The notes under the pieces were generated by a model. It made no database searches. It was not told where the DNA came from and saw nothing but the letters and a program-made list of their open reading frames with translations. A stretch of 64,000 bases of DNA, taken from assembly GCA_905221605.1 (NCBI GenBank), contig CAJNDS010002098.1, positions 361,374-425,373 on the forward strand, read 5' to 3'. A program made the position numbers and the translations under genes. This DNA comes from Symbiodinium natans (taxonomy: Eukaryota > Sar > Dinophyceae > Suessiales > Symbiodiniaceae). Shown here in pieces: positions 50,372 through 59,692 of this stretch (position 1 is its first letter; every line of letters starts with the position of its first letter).

Positions 50372-53300
50372 CCTCGGCGTTGAGATTGTGAGTGACGCAA
50401 ATCAAGGCATAGGGCCAATAGTTCGCAGGTAGCCCTGCATGCAGCAACGACGTGGCTGTAGCAGTGATGACGAACTGGTTGGTCCTTTCCGCCAGAGAGT
50501 TGTTCATAGGACGTCCTGGCAACGAGTGATCCAATGGAATTTTGAGCTTGTTCATCGCCGCAATGAACTCATCTGCGCAGTCACTATATGCCAGCCTCAC
50601 TTTCTTCTTTCCCATGAATCTCTTCATACATCGTACAACTTCTCCTTCTTCTCTGGAGATTGTGGGATATGCTGCAACCACCTTCGTGGCCACGTCGCGG
50701 AATACCAGGATTTCACGGAGCTCGTCGTCAAGACCCACCCCCTTATCCGTGGCTTTTCCCATATCCACAAAGTCGAACGTCACCAAGTCACCCCACTCAT
50801 TGACTTCTCGTTTGAATGCTCCCTTTTGGGTTCTGAAATGCTTCATCTTTGCTCTCACGCATGCATCACAATAGGGATTTCGGAATCGATGGGTACAAAG
50901 ATGAGCCAAGGTGTTCGCTTCGGCCTTCAAGGTGCCGACCTTCGCCCTTCTATCTGGACCAGATTCGTCACCTTCCACGTCGATCTCCTGCGCGTCGCCC
51001 TCAGCCTCAACTGGAAGTTCGGCTTGTGGTTCATCTTCACGAGCTTCATCGCCTTCGACTACTTCGCCGTCTTCTTCTTCGTCAGCTTCGGAAGCTACGT
51101 CGGGGATCTCCTCGCCGATGTCGTCAAGACCTGGTACCGCAACATACGTCGAATCGTCGTCGGTATCATCGTCCACCTTGTCCTTGTACTTCTGCACCAA
51201 GCGGAACATTTCCATCGCTTCGGGTTCCTCATGGGCTTTGGCTCCTTTGCTTCCCACTCTGACATAGGGGATGTCTCCTTGCACGAAGAATTGTATCCTC
51301 TCGCCAGCATCGTTCACCATAAAGGGTGGACGTCCTGCGGGCCATACAAAGGAATAGCCGTGAAGCATGCATCTTTTCCCAACTGACAGCACAGAAGGTG
51401 TATTCTCCAATACATGTGCTTTGATGGGCTCCTTGAAGGATTTCGTCAAGAATTCCGCCGTCTGGTTGGTCATAGTGACACCATTCGCCGTCTGGAACGA
51501 TGTAGATTCGCAATCCATTGCAGTGTCAATGCCGTGCTTGGCGACCTTTTCTAGAGAGATAAGGTCATGTCCGCATCCTGTGTCCATGATGAATTTCAGC
51601 TTCCTGCGAATAAATTCTGGTTGGACCATACACATGTTCGGGTTCTTCATCAGTTCCTTACGACTCTCATCAACGCTCAAGGCTCTTTCATGAAACTTCC
51701 CCTTCTTGTTGTCGAACTTGAACATAATCACCTTCTCGGTTCCTGGAATCCTAACTGGTATGCATCCTCCATCTTTGCCCAGACACATATCTTCCATCAG
51801 TCGAGCCCTAGCTCTTGCTTTGTGCTTCTCGTACTCGACCTCCGAAATGTGGTTCTCGTGCTTCAGGTTCGCTTCTGTAAAAAGTCGCGGGGCGAATCCT
51901 CTATCTTTGTGTGATCGCCTCGGCTTCGATGACGCGAACTTCGTTCCCCGTTCGAAGGAAACCTTGAGGTCCTTGACGTCTCTGTGATAGGATCCGATCT
52001 CATCGTCGGTGGAGCAATCTGACGCCGCGTCGCCATCAATTGACTCGTCGTCAGAATCACCATCACCATCACCCAGGAATCGAAGAACAGGTACTGCAGG
52101 CAGACCTCGGATCGCAATCGCGGGTGCGGCAGGTTCAGGCTTCTTCTTCTTGTCCTTCGCCTTCGCCTTTGCTTTTGCCTTCGCATTCGCGTCGGTTTCC
52201 CCGGTTGCGGGCGCTGCCTTAGCCGGGTCATGCTTGAAAGGGCAATTCTCTCGGCTGCAGGATCCGTTCTTGCTCCACTGGAAGCAAGGTCGTTCCGATG
52301 GTTTTGATGACGGGCTTCGCGCTCTCTGATTCTTATCATCTCGTGAAGACGGTCGTCCTCTGTCCGTATCTTTGTGACTCCATTTGCAATTCTTTCCTGC
52401 ATTGCATCCTCCTCCGAAGTGAAATTTGCAACGAATCTTCGCCTTTTCCTTGTCGGTCAGCGATCGTGATGATGAAGGAGATCGGGATCGTTCTTTGCCT
52501 TTACCTTTCCCCTTCTTCTTGTCCTTTTCGTGTGCCTTTGCTTTACTCTTTGGGAGTACAGGCGCAGCATCCGCAGCTTCTTTGTCCTTGCCTCTCTCAT
52601 TCGTCTTCTTCTTCTTGTCCTTGTCTGGCGCGGATGAGGGAGGCCCTTTGGGATCGGGCCTAGCTGGTGCAGCAAGCAGGTCCTTCCCAGCAACCATCTG
52701 GTTCAGACCATGTTGTGTCTCGTTGAGGTTCTTCTTCTCTCTTCTCCTCTGCACTGCCCGGTCCATGATCCTCAGCAGCATATCATGTGATCTCTCTGGA
52801 TCGTCATAGCTCTTGATGTCATAGTAAAGCTTGAGCTCCATGTTCATCTCGGAGGATCCTGATATCTTCTGGTACAAGATGTCGCGGAGGGCATTCGTGG
52901 AAGGTACATCTTCAGGTCGAATCCGAGAGATGATCTCTAGCCACGTTGCTTTGAATGCGGCAATCTTGTTGTCCCCAGGGTACTGCAGTTTGGTCAGGTA
53001 ATCGATCGTGTAAACCATGTCAAGGCGATCCCGTGTGCGGAAGCTTTCCATCATCATAGCAATGATCTGTCGTCCCTTCAGAACCTTGTACTCGTTCCCG
53101 CGAATGTACGCGTTTGATTTGAGGTTCACTTCCAAGAACAGATCGGCTGCTTGATCTCCAGCATTCCGTAACATGAGAGTCATCGCACTTGCCAGCTTCA
53201 CGTCGATGCTTCTGAACTTGACATGTCCCGAGTCATTGAGCCCTTCAACATCCGGCATCGGCTTGAAAGACTCTGGCAGCCATTTGATCCAGTCGCTTTG

Positions 53301-55712
53301 ATTGGTATCCGCACACGCGGCCAGGACGTTTGTGGTGACTGCTGCCTGCCAAGCGTCCAAGTGAGTGACCTTGGGAAACGCAGGAATGTTGATCTTGTCG
53401 GCTTCTCTTCGGGATATCTTTGGCCCTTCGGTGTAATCAAGTCCATCTTCGGGTCCAGATCCACCGCCACCTCCTCCACCACCACCGTGGGGAGAAGAGT
53501 CTGGATTGCCACCACCATCACCTCCTCCACCTCCCTTCTTGATTGGCTTCCAGGATCCAGGATCGGTTTTGTCTCCGTCTTCTTCTGGTTCGCCTTCCTC
53601 CTCATTTTCTTCCTCTTCACCCTCATTCTCCTGCTCCTGTTCTTCGGCAATTATGCGCCATTGATCTCGTTCGCGACGAAGACGAGCTTCGGTGTCTCTC
53701 ATTCTACTCATTTCTTCCCGAAGTTCATCCATTTGACTTTGTAAAGCTTCTCGCTGAACAGTTGTCGAAGCGTTTGCGCGAGGATCTTGAGGATGATTGG
53801 GAGCATTCGAAGGAATTTCTGAAGCCATTCCAGGCGTGACCTCGCCCGTATGCCGCGAACGCGATGGTTGCCGCACACACTGGTAGGACGTGGACGCCGT
53901 AGGTGGATCAGCCAGTAACTGTGAGGTGTGTGGTCTGGTAGCCAAGCCAGGAGGCAAGTCCAGCAAACCTGTCGTGAACATCCTTCCCGGAACCAGGTTG
54001 GGAACTGATGGTACTTCTGGAACGAGAACGGGAGGTCCACCAAATAACGATGTCCTTGTAGAAGTCGGTCGGCTTTCTGCCACTGGAATAGGTGGTCCTC
54101 CGAACAACGATGGCCTCGTGGGAAGAGCCGGGGGACCCGAACCCTCCTTTGAGGCATCTCCACCCTGGGAATGAGCCGGCGAAGCCGAACCCACCCCAGG
54201 AATGGTGTTCTGGACCCATGTCTTGAACCTCGATTCCGTCGTAGATGACATTGGCACATCACGATCAACTTCTTCCGGACTGCTGTAAGCTTGGGTTATT
54301 CCTGAACGGGATTGAACGCTTTGTGGACGCGAATTATGCACACCTACCCTAGGCACTGAAGAAACATTATCCCACTCAGACGTTCCGGCTGACGTAGGTC
54401 GGTTGTACGTTTGAACCTGTCTCGCAGCATCCAATTCCGATGTCAGTCGTCGATTGACGTCCTCATGAGATTGGCATTCCGCTCGTACCCTTTGCAGCTC
54501 CTCATGGATGCTAGGCAACGAAGCATGTTGGCCTTCCAATCGCTGCTCCATTTCGTGCACAGCTTGTCTCAAAGCAGCTGCTCTTTCTTCTTCTTCGTGG
54601 TACTGAACGATGACGCCATGAATGTTCACGTTCAAGAGCCTGGTCTGATCGCGTTCATCCTGCAATGCCACGCTCTCATGATGAGCATATTCTCGCATCT
54701 CGCTCTTCTGCTTCTCGGATGCTTCACGTGCAAACTCGGAGGTTCGCAGCTGATCTTCCATCTGGGCCACAATGATTTCGGCTTGTTGTAGATCGGCTCG
54801 CCTTCTCAGATTTTCATGTGCTCGAATGTTCAGCTCCTCTGTAAGTCGCTGATATTCTCGAGCTATCGTGTTTCCTTCACCATGGGCCGCTTCTTCCACG
54901 TTGACCATGTACTGCGCCATCTCGCGTTGCTGGTGCATCAACTGCTCCTGAGTCATCGTCGCTTGGTGATGATTGTCGGCAGCATGTTGCTCCAGCGTTG
55001 CGATCGTGGCACCAACGACTTGCTCACGTTCAGCGAGTGTAGCTTCGTGACGTTGATGGATATGAGCAGCCAGTTGCGCGTTTTGATCACGTTCGCGTTC
55101 TAGCTGCTCGATCCTGAGTGATGCCCCATAGTCTTCCTGTTGCATCTCCTCGATCTTCAGTCGCAACATGGCAATGACCTCTCCCATTTCCCGCCTTTCG
55201 CCTTCTTCCCGGATTCGTTCCGCTAGAGGGTTAGCAGACTCAACCGGGGGACCCGAATCAAGCCCGCTCCTACCGCCAGCCGGAGGTTCCGAACTGGGGA
55301 GGCCGGTACCCAAAAGAGGGCCACCGTACCCTCTTCGCGGTGACGTTTCCGGTCGTCCGGCGTCCGGCGAGGATCGTGGAGAGATTCGTGGAGAAGTGCC
55401 TCTTCTTCGTCGTGGAGTACTTGGAGTGTTGGATCTCTTTGATGTTCGTTCCGATGATTGTCTGGAAGTGGATCTGAGGCGTGAAACTTGACTCATCTTC
55501 GAGTTTCCATCTTCACGCAGTACGCTCAAACCACTTCTGGTTCGTGCGGGTGCCTTCGCAACCGCGACCAGCTCAACGGCATCATCTGATGATGTAACCG
55601 CATCTGTGTCGGCGCAGCCTGTGCTTTCGCCCAATGCAGGTGCAGCAATAGCATCACCATCACCGAAGGTCATGGTTGTGTCGGCACTCGACGACGAGGT
55701 TGGCAGTGCCAT
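50247..55712 (-). CDS. Retrotransposon Gag-protease-integrase (1821 codons)
   Basis: Starts at MALPTSSSSAD just inside the 5' LTR. Residues about 165-435: long coiled coil (heptad-rich, EELQRVRAECQS). About 650-700: a second coiled coil, then an acidic stretch and a Gly-rich linker (about 735-760). About 764-1010: capsid-like Gag region beginning ISRREADKINIPAFPKVTH. About 1090-1165: two CCCH fingers. About 1375: protease active site MDTGCGHD. About 1599-1621: integrase HHCC (AHLCTHRFRNPYCDAC). The catalytic triad is D (FDFVD, about 1645), D (YSDCADEF, about 1711) and E (LAERTN, about 1741); the last two are only 30 residues apart, as I recall for dinoflagellate copia. The final 20 or so codons after GKEF are out of frame. 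Gag and pol are fused, with no stop between them. Confidence 0.92.
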   Translation of the reverse strand: MALPTSSSSADTTMTFGDGDAIAAPALGESTGCADTDAVTSSDDAVELVAVAKAPARTRSGLSVLREDGNSKMSQVSRLRSTSRQSSERTSKRSNTPSTPRRRRGTSPRISPRSSPDAGRPETSPRRGYGGPLLGTGLPSSEPPAGGRSGLDSGPPVESANPLAERIREEGERREMGEVIAMLRLKIEEMQQEDYGASLRIEQLERERDQNAQLAAHIHQRHEATLAEREQVVGATIATLEQHAADNHHQATMTQEQLMHQQREMAQYMVNVEEAAHGEGNTIAREYQRLTEELNIRAHENLRRRADLQQAEIIVAQMEDQLRTSEFAREASEKQKSEMREYAHHESVALQDERDQTRLLNVNIHGVIVQYHEEEERAAALRQAVHEMEQRLEGQHASLPSIHEELQRVRAECQSHEDVNRRLTSELDAARQVQTYNRPTSAGTSEWDNVSSVPRVGVHNSRPQSVQSRSGITQAYSSPEEVDRDVPMSSTTESRFKTWVQNTIPGVGSASPAHSQGGDASKEGSGPPALPTRPSLFGGPPIPVAESRPTSTRTSLFGGPPVLVPEVPSVPNLVPGRMFTTGLLDLPPGLATRPHTSQLLADPPTASTSYQCVRQPSRSRHTGEVTPGMASEIPSNAPNHPQDPRANASTTVQREALQSQMDELREEMSRMRDTEARLRRERDQWRIIAEEQEQENEGEEEENEEEGEPEEDGDKTDPGSWKPIKKGGGGGDGGGNPDSSPHGGGGGGGGGSGPEDGLDYTEGPKISRREADKINIPAFPKVTHLDAWQAAVTTNVLAACADTNQSDWIKWLPESFKPMPDVEGLNDSGHVKFRSIDVKLASAMTLMLRNAGDQAADLFLEVNLKSNAYIRGNEYKVLKGRQIIAMMMESFRTRDRLDMVYTIDYLTKLQYPGDNKIAAFKATWLEIISRIRPEDVPSTNALRDILYQKISGSSEMNMELKLYYDIKSYDDPERSHDMLLRIMDRAVQRRREKKNLNETQHGLNQMVAGKDLLAAPARPDPKGPPSSAPDKDKKKKTNERGKDKEAADAAPVLPKSKAKAHEKDKKKGKGKGKERSRSPSSSRSLTDKEKAKIRCKFHFGGGCNAGKNCKWSHKDTDRGRPSSRDDKNQRARSPSSKPSERPCFQWSKNGSCSRENCPFKHDPAKAAPATGETDANAKAKAKAKAKDKKKKPEPAAPAIAIRGLPAVPVLRFLGDGDGDSDDESIDGDAASDCSTDDEIGSYHRDVKDLKVSFERGTKFASSKPRRSHKDRGFAPRLFTEANLKHENHISEVEYEKHKARARARLMEDMCLGKDGGCIPVRIPGTEKVIMFKFDNKKGKFHERALSVDESRKELMKNPNMCMVQPEFIRRKLKFIMDTGCGHDLISLEKVAKHGIDTAMDCESTSFQTANGVTMTNQTAEFLTKSFKEPIKAHVLENTPSVLSVGKRCMLHGYSFVWPAGRPPFMVNDAGERIQFFVQGDIPYVRVGSKGAKAHEEPEAMEMFRLVQKYKDKVDDDTDDDSTYVAVPGLDDIGEEIPDVASEADEEEDGEVVEGDEAREDEPQAELPVEAEGDAQEIDVEGDESGPDRRAKVGTLKAEANTLAHLCTHRFRNPYCDACVRAKMKHFRTQKGAFKREVNEWGDLVTFDFVDMGKATDKGVGLDDELREILVFRDVATKVVAAYPTISREEGEVVRCMKRFMGKKKVRLAYSDCADEFIAAMNKLKIPLDHSLPGRPMNNSLAERTNQFVITATATSLLHAGLPANYWPYALICVTHNLNAEDVDGESAWQRMSGKEFPVDSVWSKGLLQTDRDPRTNIWWKV
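50325..50345 (-). other. Frameshift in integrase tail
   Basis: The coding strand reads ...TCTGGGAAAGAATTCCCAGTTG. The upstream frame gives GKEFP then nonsense, and the downstream frame gives QLIPFGAKV. A single-base insertion (or a skipped base) near GAATTCC restores continuity. Confidence 0.75.
52220..52450 (-). other. Two CCCH zinc fingers in Gag
   Basis: CKFHFGGGCNAGKNCKWSH (Cx7Cx5Cx3H) and, about 40 residues on, CFQWSKNGSCSRENCPFKH (Cx8Cx5Cx3H). CCCH fingers usually bind RNA, and here they stand in place of the normal CCHC knuckle. Confidence 0.85.
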
Positions 55713-55744
55713 AGCTCAGCCCGTACAGTAGTCGCAAGTCGCAA

Positions 55745-55764
55745 CCGCTATACGGCTGATAACC
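55745..55764 (-). promoter_or_regulatory. Primer-binding site, half-tRNA type
   Basis: The 20 bases abutting the 5' LTR read on plus CCGCTATACGGCTGATAACC. TACGG-CTGATAA-CC is a tRNA anticodon arm up to position 40 with anticodon GAU (Ile). Reverse transcription primed from its 3' end would run straight into the LTR, as for Drosophila copia, which uses a 5' half of initiator tRNA. No match to a tRNA 3' end (TGG...) is present. Confidence 0.6.
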
Positions 55765-56062
55765 TGCGTGAGGTCGGGTAGTTGCTTGCACTACGCTTTG
55801 GCTCCTCACCAGCCAAATGGTCTCGCACTTGTTTTCTGCACTGATGTTCGCCTTCAGTCTCCGTCTCGTGCACCCGGGCGGTTTTCAGTTACGCTATTGC
55901 GCTTACTTCCAACCTATGGGTGACCTTCACTCTAGGGGTTACTTGAATCTTGAGCCAAATGTGGTGAACAGGCCACGGCGTTCTAAGGTGGTTTCCCCGA
56001 TGTGCGGCGGAGCCGACACAAAGGGGTTCCCAAAATGTGCTGTGGTTCGGGGATCATTCACA
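55765..56062 (-). repeat. 5' LTR of the retrotransposon
   Basis: 298 bp, identical to 36775-37072. No obvious TATA box on minus. Confidence 0.95.
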
Positions 56063-56067
56063 GGCCC
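56063..56067. repeat. Target-site duplication GGCCC (right copy)
   Basis: Matches 36770-36774. Confidence 0.9.
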
Positions 56068-56099
56068 CCCTCGAACCTAGATTGCAAAAGGCTGGGCAC

Positions 56100-57403
56100 A
56101 TGCCTGCGTGAAAATTGCGTGTGTGTTATTGCTTGAGAGGAATCTTTAATCCCAAACACTGAATTGTGGATCTGGAATCTTGAATGCTGCATCTCAACCT
56201 CCATTCTTGAGCTTTTCGAAGCTCCAAGCCCTCACCACCCTCAGGTTCGAGCACAGCCCAAGTCGAGGAACTTGAAGCCCTTCTCTGGCACCAGATCCCT
56301 TTGGGCTCTGTGAGGTGTTCTGAGGGTCTTGGGGCGATTCGGGGCTCCCTGGTGAGTTTGAGGACGACAAGGCCCTAAACCACAATCCAGGTCGCAGGAA
56401 CGGGGGGGGGGGGGGGTTCTTGGGTGAGAAGATGCTCCGGGCCTTGACTTTAGTTTTTTCATGTTCATCCGCAGCGAAGCACAAGTACCGAGAACAACGC
56501 CTTTGCTTGCTTGAGCATCGACCCTCGGCGAAACGAGCCCTTGTACACCGTGCAAACACCAACGTTGCAGGGACAACTCTCTACACTCTATTGCAGCCCC
56601 GGCTTTTTCTTTGAGGGCAACAAGGTTGGGGCTTCTCAAGGACGCATGGTCCGAGTGTAACGATTCTAGACCCAAGAGTAACCTGGGTACCCTTGATGGT
56701 CTAAAGGGCCTTAGAAGGGAACGCAAACCTTAAACGAAAGGGAAGGCCTACTCTGGGTCATAGGATTGGCGCTCGGAGCTTCAGGGTTTGAGCTTGGAGG
56801 GGGTAACCGTCAGATCCTGAGTCTGAGGTGTTCGTGGAACCCCAGCCTCAGGTAGTTGTGCGCTTCAAACAACTCGCCCATCACGCCGTAGCACTTCTGA
56901 AAGTGCACCTGAAACCCCAGTCCTAAACCCTAAACCCTGAAACCCTAAACCTGCCAAGGGTCTCTGGGTGGTTTGAAGTCTTCGAAGATTGGGCTCGAGG
57001 GGTTTGGGTTCTTTCAGGGGCCTTGGGGCCTCCGCAAGCGTTAAAACAAGCCATAAAAAAAGAAACAGAAATGGCACATCGTCCGGGAATCTGGCATGAA
57101 GAAGAAAAAACTGAGCTTTTTTGGTGTGCTGCGAAAGTCGACCTTGAAGCTCATGGCAGGGTCTGCGCTATCAAGGATTTGGGGACCTAGCGGTACACCC
57201 CATCAGAGCCCCTCCGCAGGAGGTATTTTCACGAGGGCGTGTAAGGCTTCGAGTCTTGGGTTTAAGTGTAGCTCGAGGGTGAAGAGCGCAGGGTCAGGAT
57301 GCCGGTGCTGGGCTTCGGGCTGTATGTCTTGAAGCCACCATGCCGCTGTGTTCCCTCAACCCTGAACCCTGAACCCTAAACCCTAAAGCCTAAACTCCGT
57401 GAC
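56100..57403. other. No confident gene
   Basis: Contains a 15-G run (56402-56416) and a telomere-like block (56918-56955). Frames at 56420-56610 are open on three readings and could not be resolved. Confidence 0.35.
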
Positions 57404-57496
57404 CACTCTGACATCCGCGACCCGCTCAAAAGACCACACCTCGGTCTCGTAGTGGGCGTTCCGCTGCTTGTACTCCTGGTCCATAGCGAGCTGGGC
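57404..57496 (-). CDS. Host-gene exon, 31 codons
   Basis: After a GCTCTCAG acceptor the minus strand encodes AQLAMDQEYKQRNAHYETE then VWSFERVADVRV, in phase 0. A GT donor is available after 19 codons (ETE-GTGTGG) or at the end (GTG-GTCACG). Telomere-like repeats follow directly (57357-57395). Strongly protein-like; unknown family. Confidence 0.65.
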
Positions 57497-57639
57497 CTGA
57501 GAGCTCGCGTGCGTGCGTGCACTCTGTGGCCTGTGGCCCATACGGGGGTCTCCGATAATTGGTGCCTTATTGGGGTCCTTCTTGTATCATAAAGGGATCC
57601 TACTAGTTGGGGTCTCTATGAGCCAGCATTCACGCCACC

Positions 57640-58080
57640 CCCCCCCCCACCCCGCCCCATGGTCACACCCCCCTCTTTTCTGTGGTTCATGGTGGGTTTT
57701 GGGTTCCCCCCCCCCCCACCCCTGTGGTTCACGGTCTGTGGTTCATGGGTTTAGGGTGTAGGGTTAGGCTGTAGAGTTCAGGATTTTCACTCTGACCCCC
57801 TTGGTCCATTGGTCCATTGTTCACGGTGGGTTTAGAGTTTAGGATTCAAGGTTTGGGGTAATGGTAGGTTTACGGATTCCCCTCTCCCCCCTGTGGTTCT
57901 TGCTGGGTTTACGGTTCAGGGTTAAAGCGTTTAAGGTTTCGGGTTTACCCTTCTCCCCCTGTGGTTCAGTGGTGGGTCTAGGTTTTAGGGGGTTTGGGTT
58001 GAGTGAGGGTTTCCGTCTCCCCACCCGGTGGTCCGTGGTGTTTTTAGGGTTAACGGGCTTAACGGGCAGGGTTTGGGGGG
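57640..58080. repeat. Degenerate minisatellite
   Basis: Five to seven irregular units of 50-90 bp built on CCCCCTGTGGTTCANGGTGGGTTTAGGGTT, ending in C-runs. It looks like a telomere-derived repeat that has acquired a longer unit. Confidence 0.7.
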
Positions 58081-58261
58081 GATGCCATGGGGGTGCGGGG
58101 GGATATACCATTGCGGGGGGGCGGCGGAACTCCCAATACTGTACTACACACGATTTGGGTGGCGCTGCTGCCACGAAGCTTTGGCACATGGAGCGGCTTA
58201 GTTCATGCTCATGGCCGAAACGGAACAAATTAAAACCGCGTGCCTTGCGGTCGACACTCAC
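58081..58261 (-). CDS. Possible exon, Pro-rich
   Basis: Minus frame with FGHEHELSRSMCQSFVAA then RRPPAMVYPPAPPWHPPQ. The composition resembles other Pro/Tyr-rich exons here; borders unresolved. Confidence 0.35.
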
Positions 58262-58281
58262 ATCAACTGGACAAAAGCGCG

Positions 58282-58656
58282 CAGCGGTGATTCATTTCGC
58301 GTGTTGAACTTGGGCGTTTGTTGCTTTGACCCGTTTGCACATCTACTTCGCCAACAGGAATGGGCTCACAGCTTGGATGCTGACGACGCCCCCACGTTGG
58401 CAACATTTGCCACTTGGGGCCGAAACTCCTTGACATCACCTGGTTTGTTGATTCCGTGGTTCTCCGTGCGCGCACACCCATGCCCTCCTCCCTTTCTCGA
58501 CATGGTGACTAAAAGGGTGACTTCACCCCTGCGATCGGTGTTGGGGTCAGCATACAGGTCTTGGCATCTAAGGGCTTGTGGACCTGGGCTCTCGTCCTCC
58601 GAAAGCCCTCGAAACACGATAGCTTGATTGCAGAAGCCTTTCGCCCTATCTCCCAA
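58282..58656. CDS. Open on both strands, strand undecided
   Basis: Minus (58366-58656): GLSEDESPGPQALRCQDL, EVTLLVTMSRKGGGHG. Plus (58205-58627): FRVLNLGVCCFDPFAHLL, PFLDMVTKRVTSPLRSV. Both are protein-like over more than 90 codons. One is likely a real exon. Confidence 0.4.
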
Positions 58657-58793
58657 GAGCTGAACCGAGCTGGCCCTAGCTGAGCCAAACCCTTCAAGCC
58701 CCCCCTCCAGTCCCGAGCTCGGTCTCTGGCTGCATACTCCTCGTAGAGCGGCTGCTCCATGGCTCGGGAGAACTCAAAGAGACGGCTGAGGGT

Positions 58794-59072
58794 TTACAAG
58801 ACACTTCCCATCAGAACGTCGGAGTGCCCAGTGAAGGGCCCTGGGATGCTCTCCGCCCTGAGGGCCAACCCAAATTCAGAGCGCAGCATGATGCGTACGT
58901 TGGGTGCGCGTGCGACGGGGTACGGGCTCGGCGTAGGGCTTTCTGCCGTCCCACAATGTCCCAACCCTTCCTTAATAACATCCGAATCCAGATTTAAACC
59001 AGCAATCGGCACTCTTCGTGCCTCCTGCAGAATAATACCCAGGAATGCTTGCAAATCGTGATGCCTTTGCAT
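58794..59072 (-). CDS. Possible exon, 92 codons
   Basis: Minus frame DLQAFLGIILQEARRVPI ... IMLRSEFGLALRAESIPG ... TGHSDVLMGSVL. The plus strand is open too. No domain recognised. Confidence 0.35.
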   Translation of the reverse strand: MQRHHDLQAFLGIILQEARRVPIAGLNLDSDVIKEGLGHCGTAESPTPSPYPVARAPNVRIMLRSEFGLALRAESIPGPFTGHSDVLMGSVL

Positions 59073-59194
59073 GGGTCATCTCTCTCGACACTATGGGGCT
59101 ACAGCTGAAACCTTTTGCAGGAAAAGCCTGTGGAAGCGCACGCGATGCCGGCTGAGGTGCGGGACACTGGCTGGCAGGCAAGAGGACACAAAAT

Positions 59195-59282
59195 GATATA
59201 GGGCCCGAAGAATTAGAATAGGGTTTTTGGGGGTTATTATAGTATAAGGGAAAATTATTAGCAATTATACCGACCCCTATAT
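59195..59282. repeat. Short dispersed repeat, TATAGGG...ACCCCTATA family
   Basis: Partner of 31815-31925. Confidence 0.65.
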
Positions 59283-59632
59283 TGTGCAAATATACAACAT
59301 TCAGTCTAAGTTCACTGCTAAGTGCCGCGCAGCGATCCCCGAAGTCGCTGCCTGGTAATACATGACCACAGAAATACCTTCCCTGGCAGGCCACAGGGCT
59401 TTTGCTTCTGAAGCTTGGGACGTTTTGGGGCTTTGGAACTTCAAGCGCTTCAGGCCTTAAAGCAGTGGGGTTTCGGGGCTTCACAGCATGATGGTTTCCA
59501 TTTCAGGTCAGCATGCTGTGTACAGACACTCCAGACCTCAGCCACTCCAACAAGGCAACAGAACTCAGCCTGAAAGCTCCAAACTAGGACATGGGACCGG
59601 AAGCCGAACACCAGAGCTTGAAGTAATTTAAG

Positions 59633-59692
59633 GTGGGTTTAGGGTTTAGGGTTTAGGGTTTAGGGTTTAGGCTTAGGGTTTAGGGTTTAGGG
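59633..59692. repeat. Interstitial telomere-like block (TTTAGGG)
   Basis: Eight units, seven of them perfect. Confidence 0.95.

Larger units (their letters stand above)
36775..56062 (-). mobile_element. Giant Ty1/copia LTR retrotransposon, 19,288 bp
   Basis: Bounded by two identical 298-bp LTRs (TG...CA) and a 5-bp target duplication, all oriented minus. The order from the 5' LTR is Gag, CCCH fingers, protease, integrase, RT, RNase H, then about 10 kb of cargo coding, a 3' UTR and the 3' LTR. Integrase before RT marks it as Ty1/copia. The DDE integrase spacing, ALYGHPDAG and PCTGGS blocks match what I know of dinoflagellate copia elements. Typical copia elements are 5-6 kb, so this is more than three times the usual size. 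No telomere-like DNA occurs inside it, in contrast to its flanks. Identical LTRs mean very recent insertion, yet pol is damaged (a frameshift near 50.33 kb and missing RT fingers near 49.27 kb), so mobilisation in trans or post-insertion or assembly damage must be assumed. Confidence 0.95.

Noticed and set aside
37844-50383. Dozens of 60-200-codon open frames on the plus strand and in other minus frames inside the retrotransposon
   Set aside because: All overlap the long minus-strand Gag-Pol-cargo frames, which contain the recognisable domains; these are antisense or shifted shadows.
55745-55764. Standard primer-binding site to a tRNA 3' end
   Set aside because: No TGG-type match follows the LTR; the anticodon-arm match fits better.
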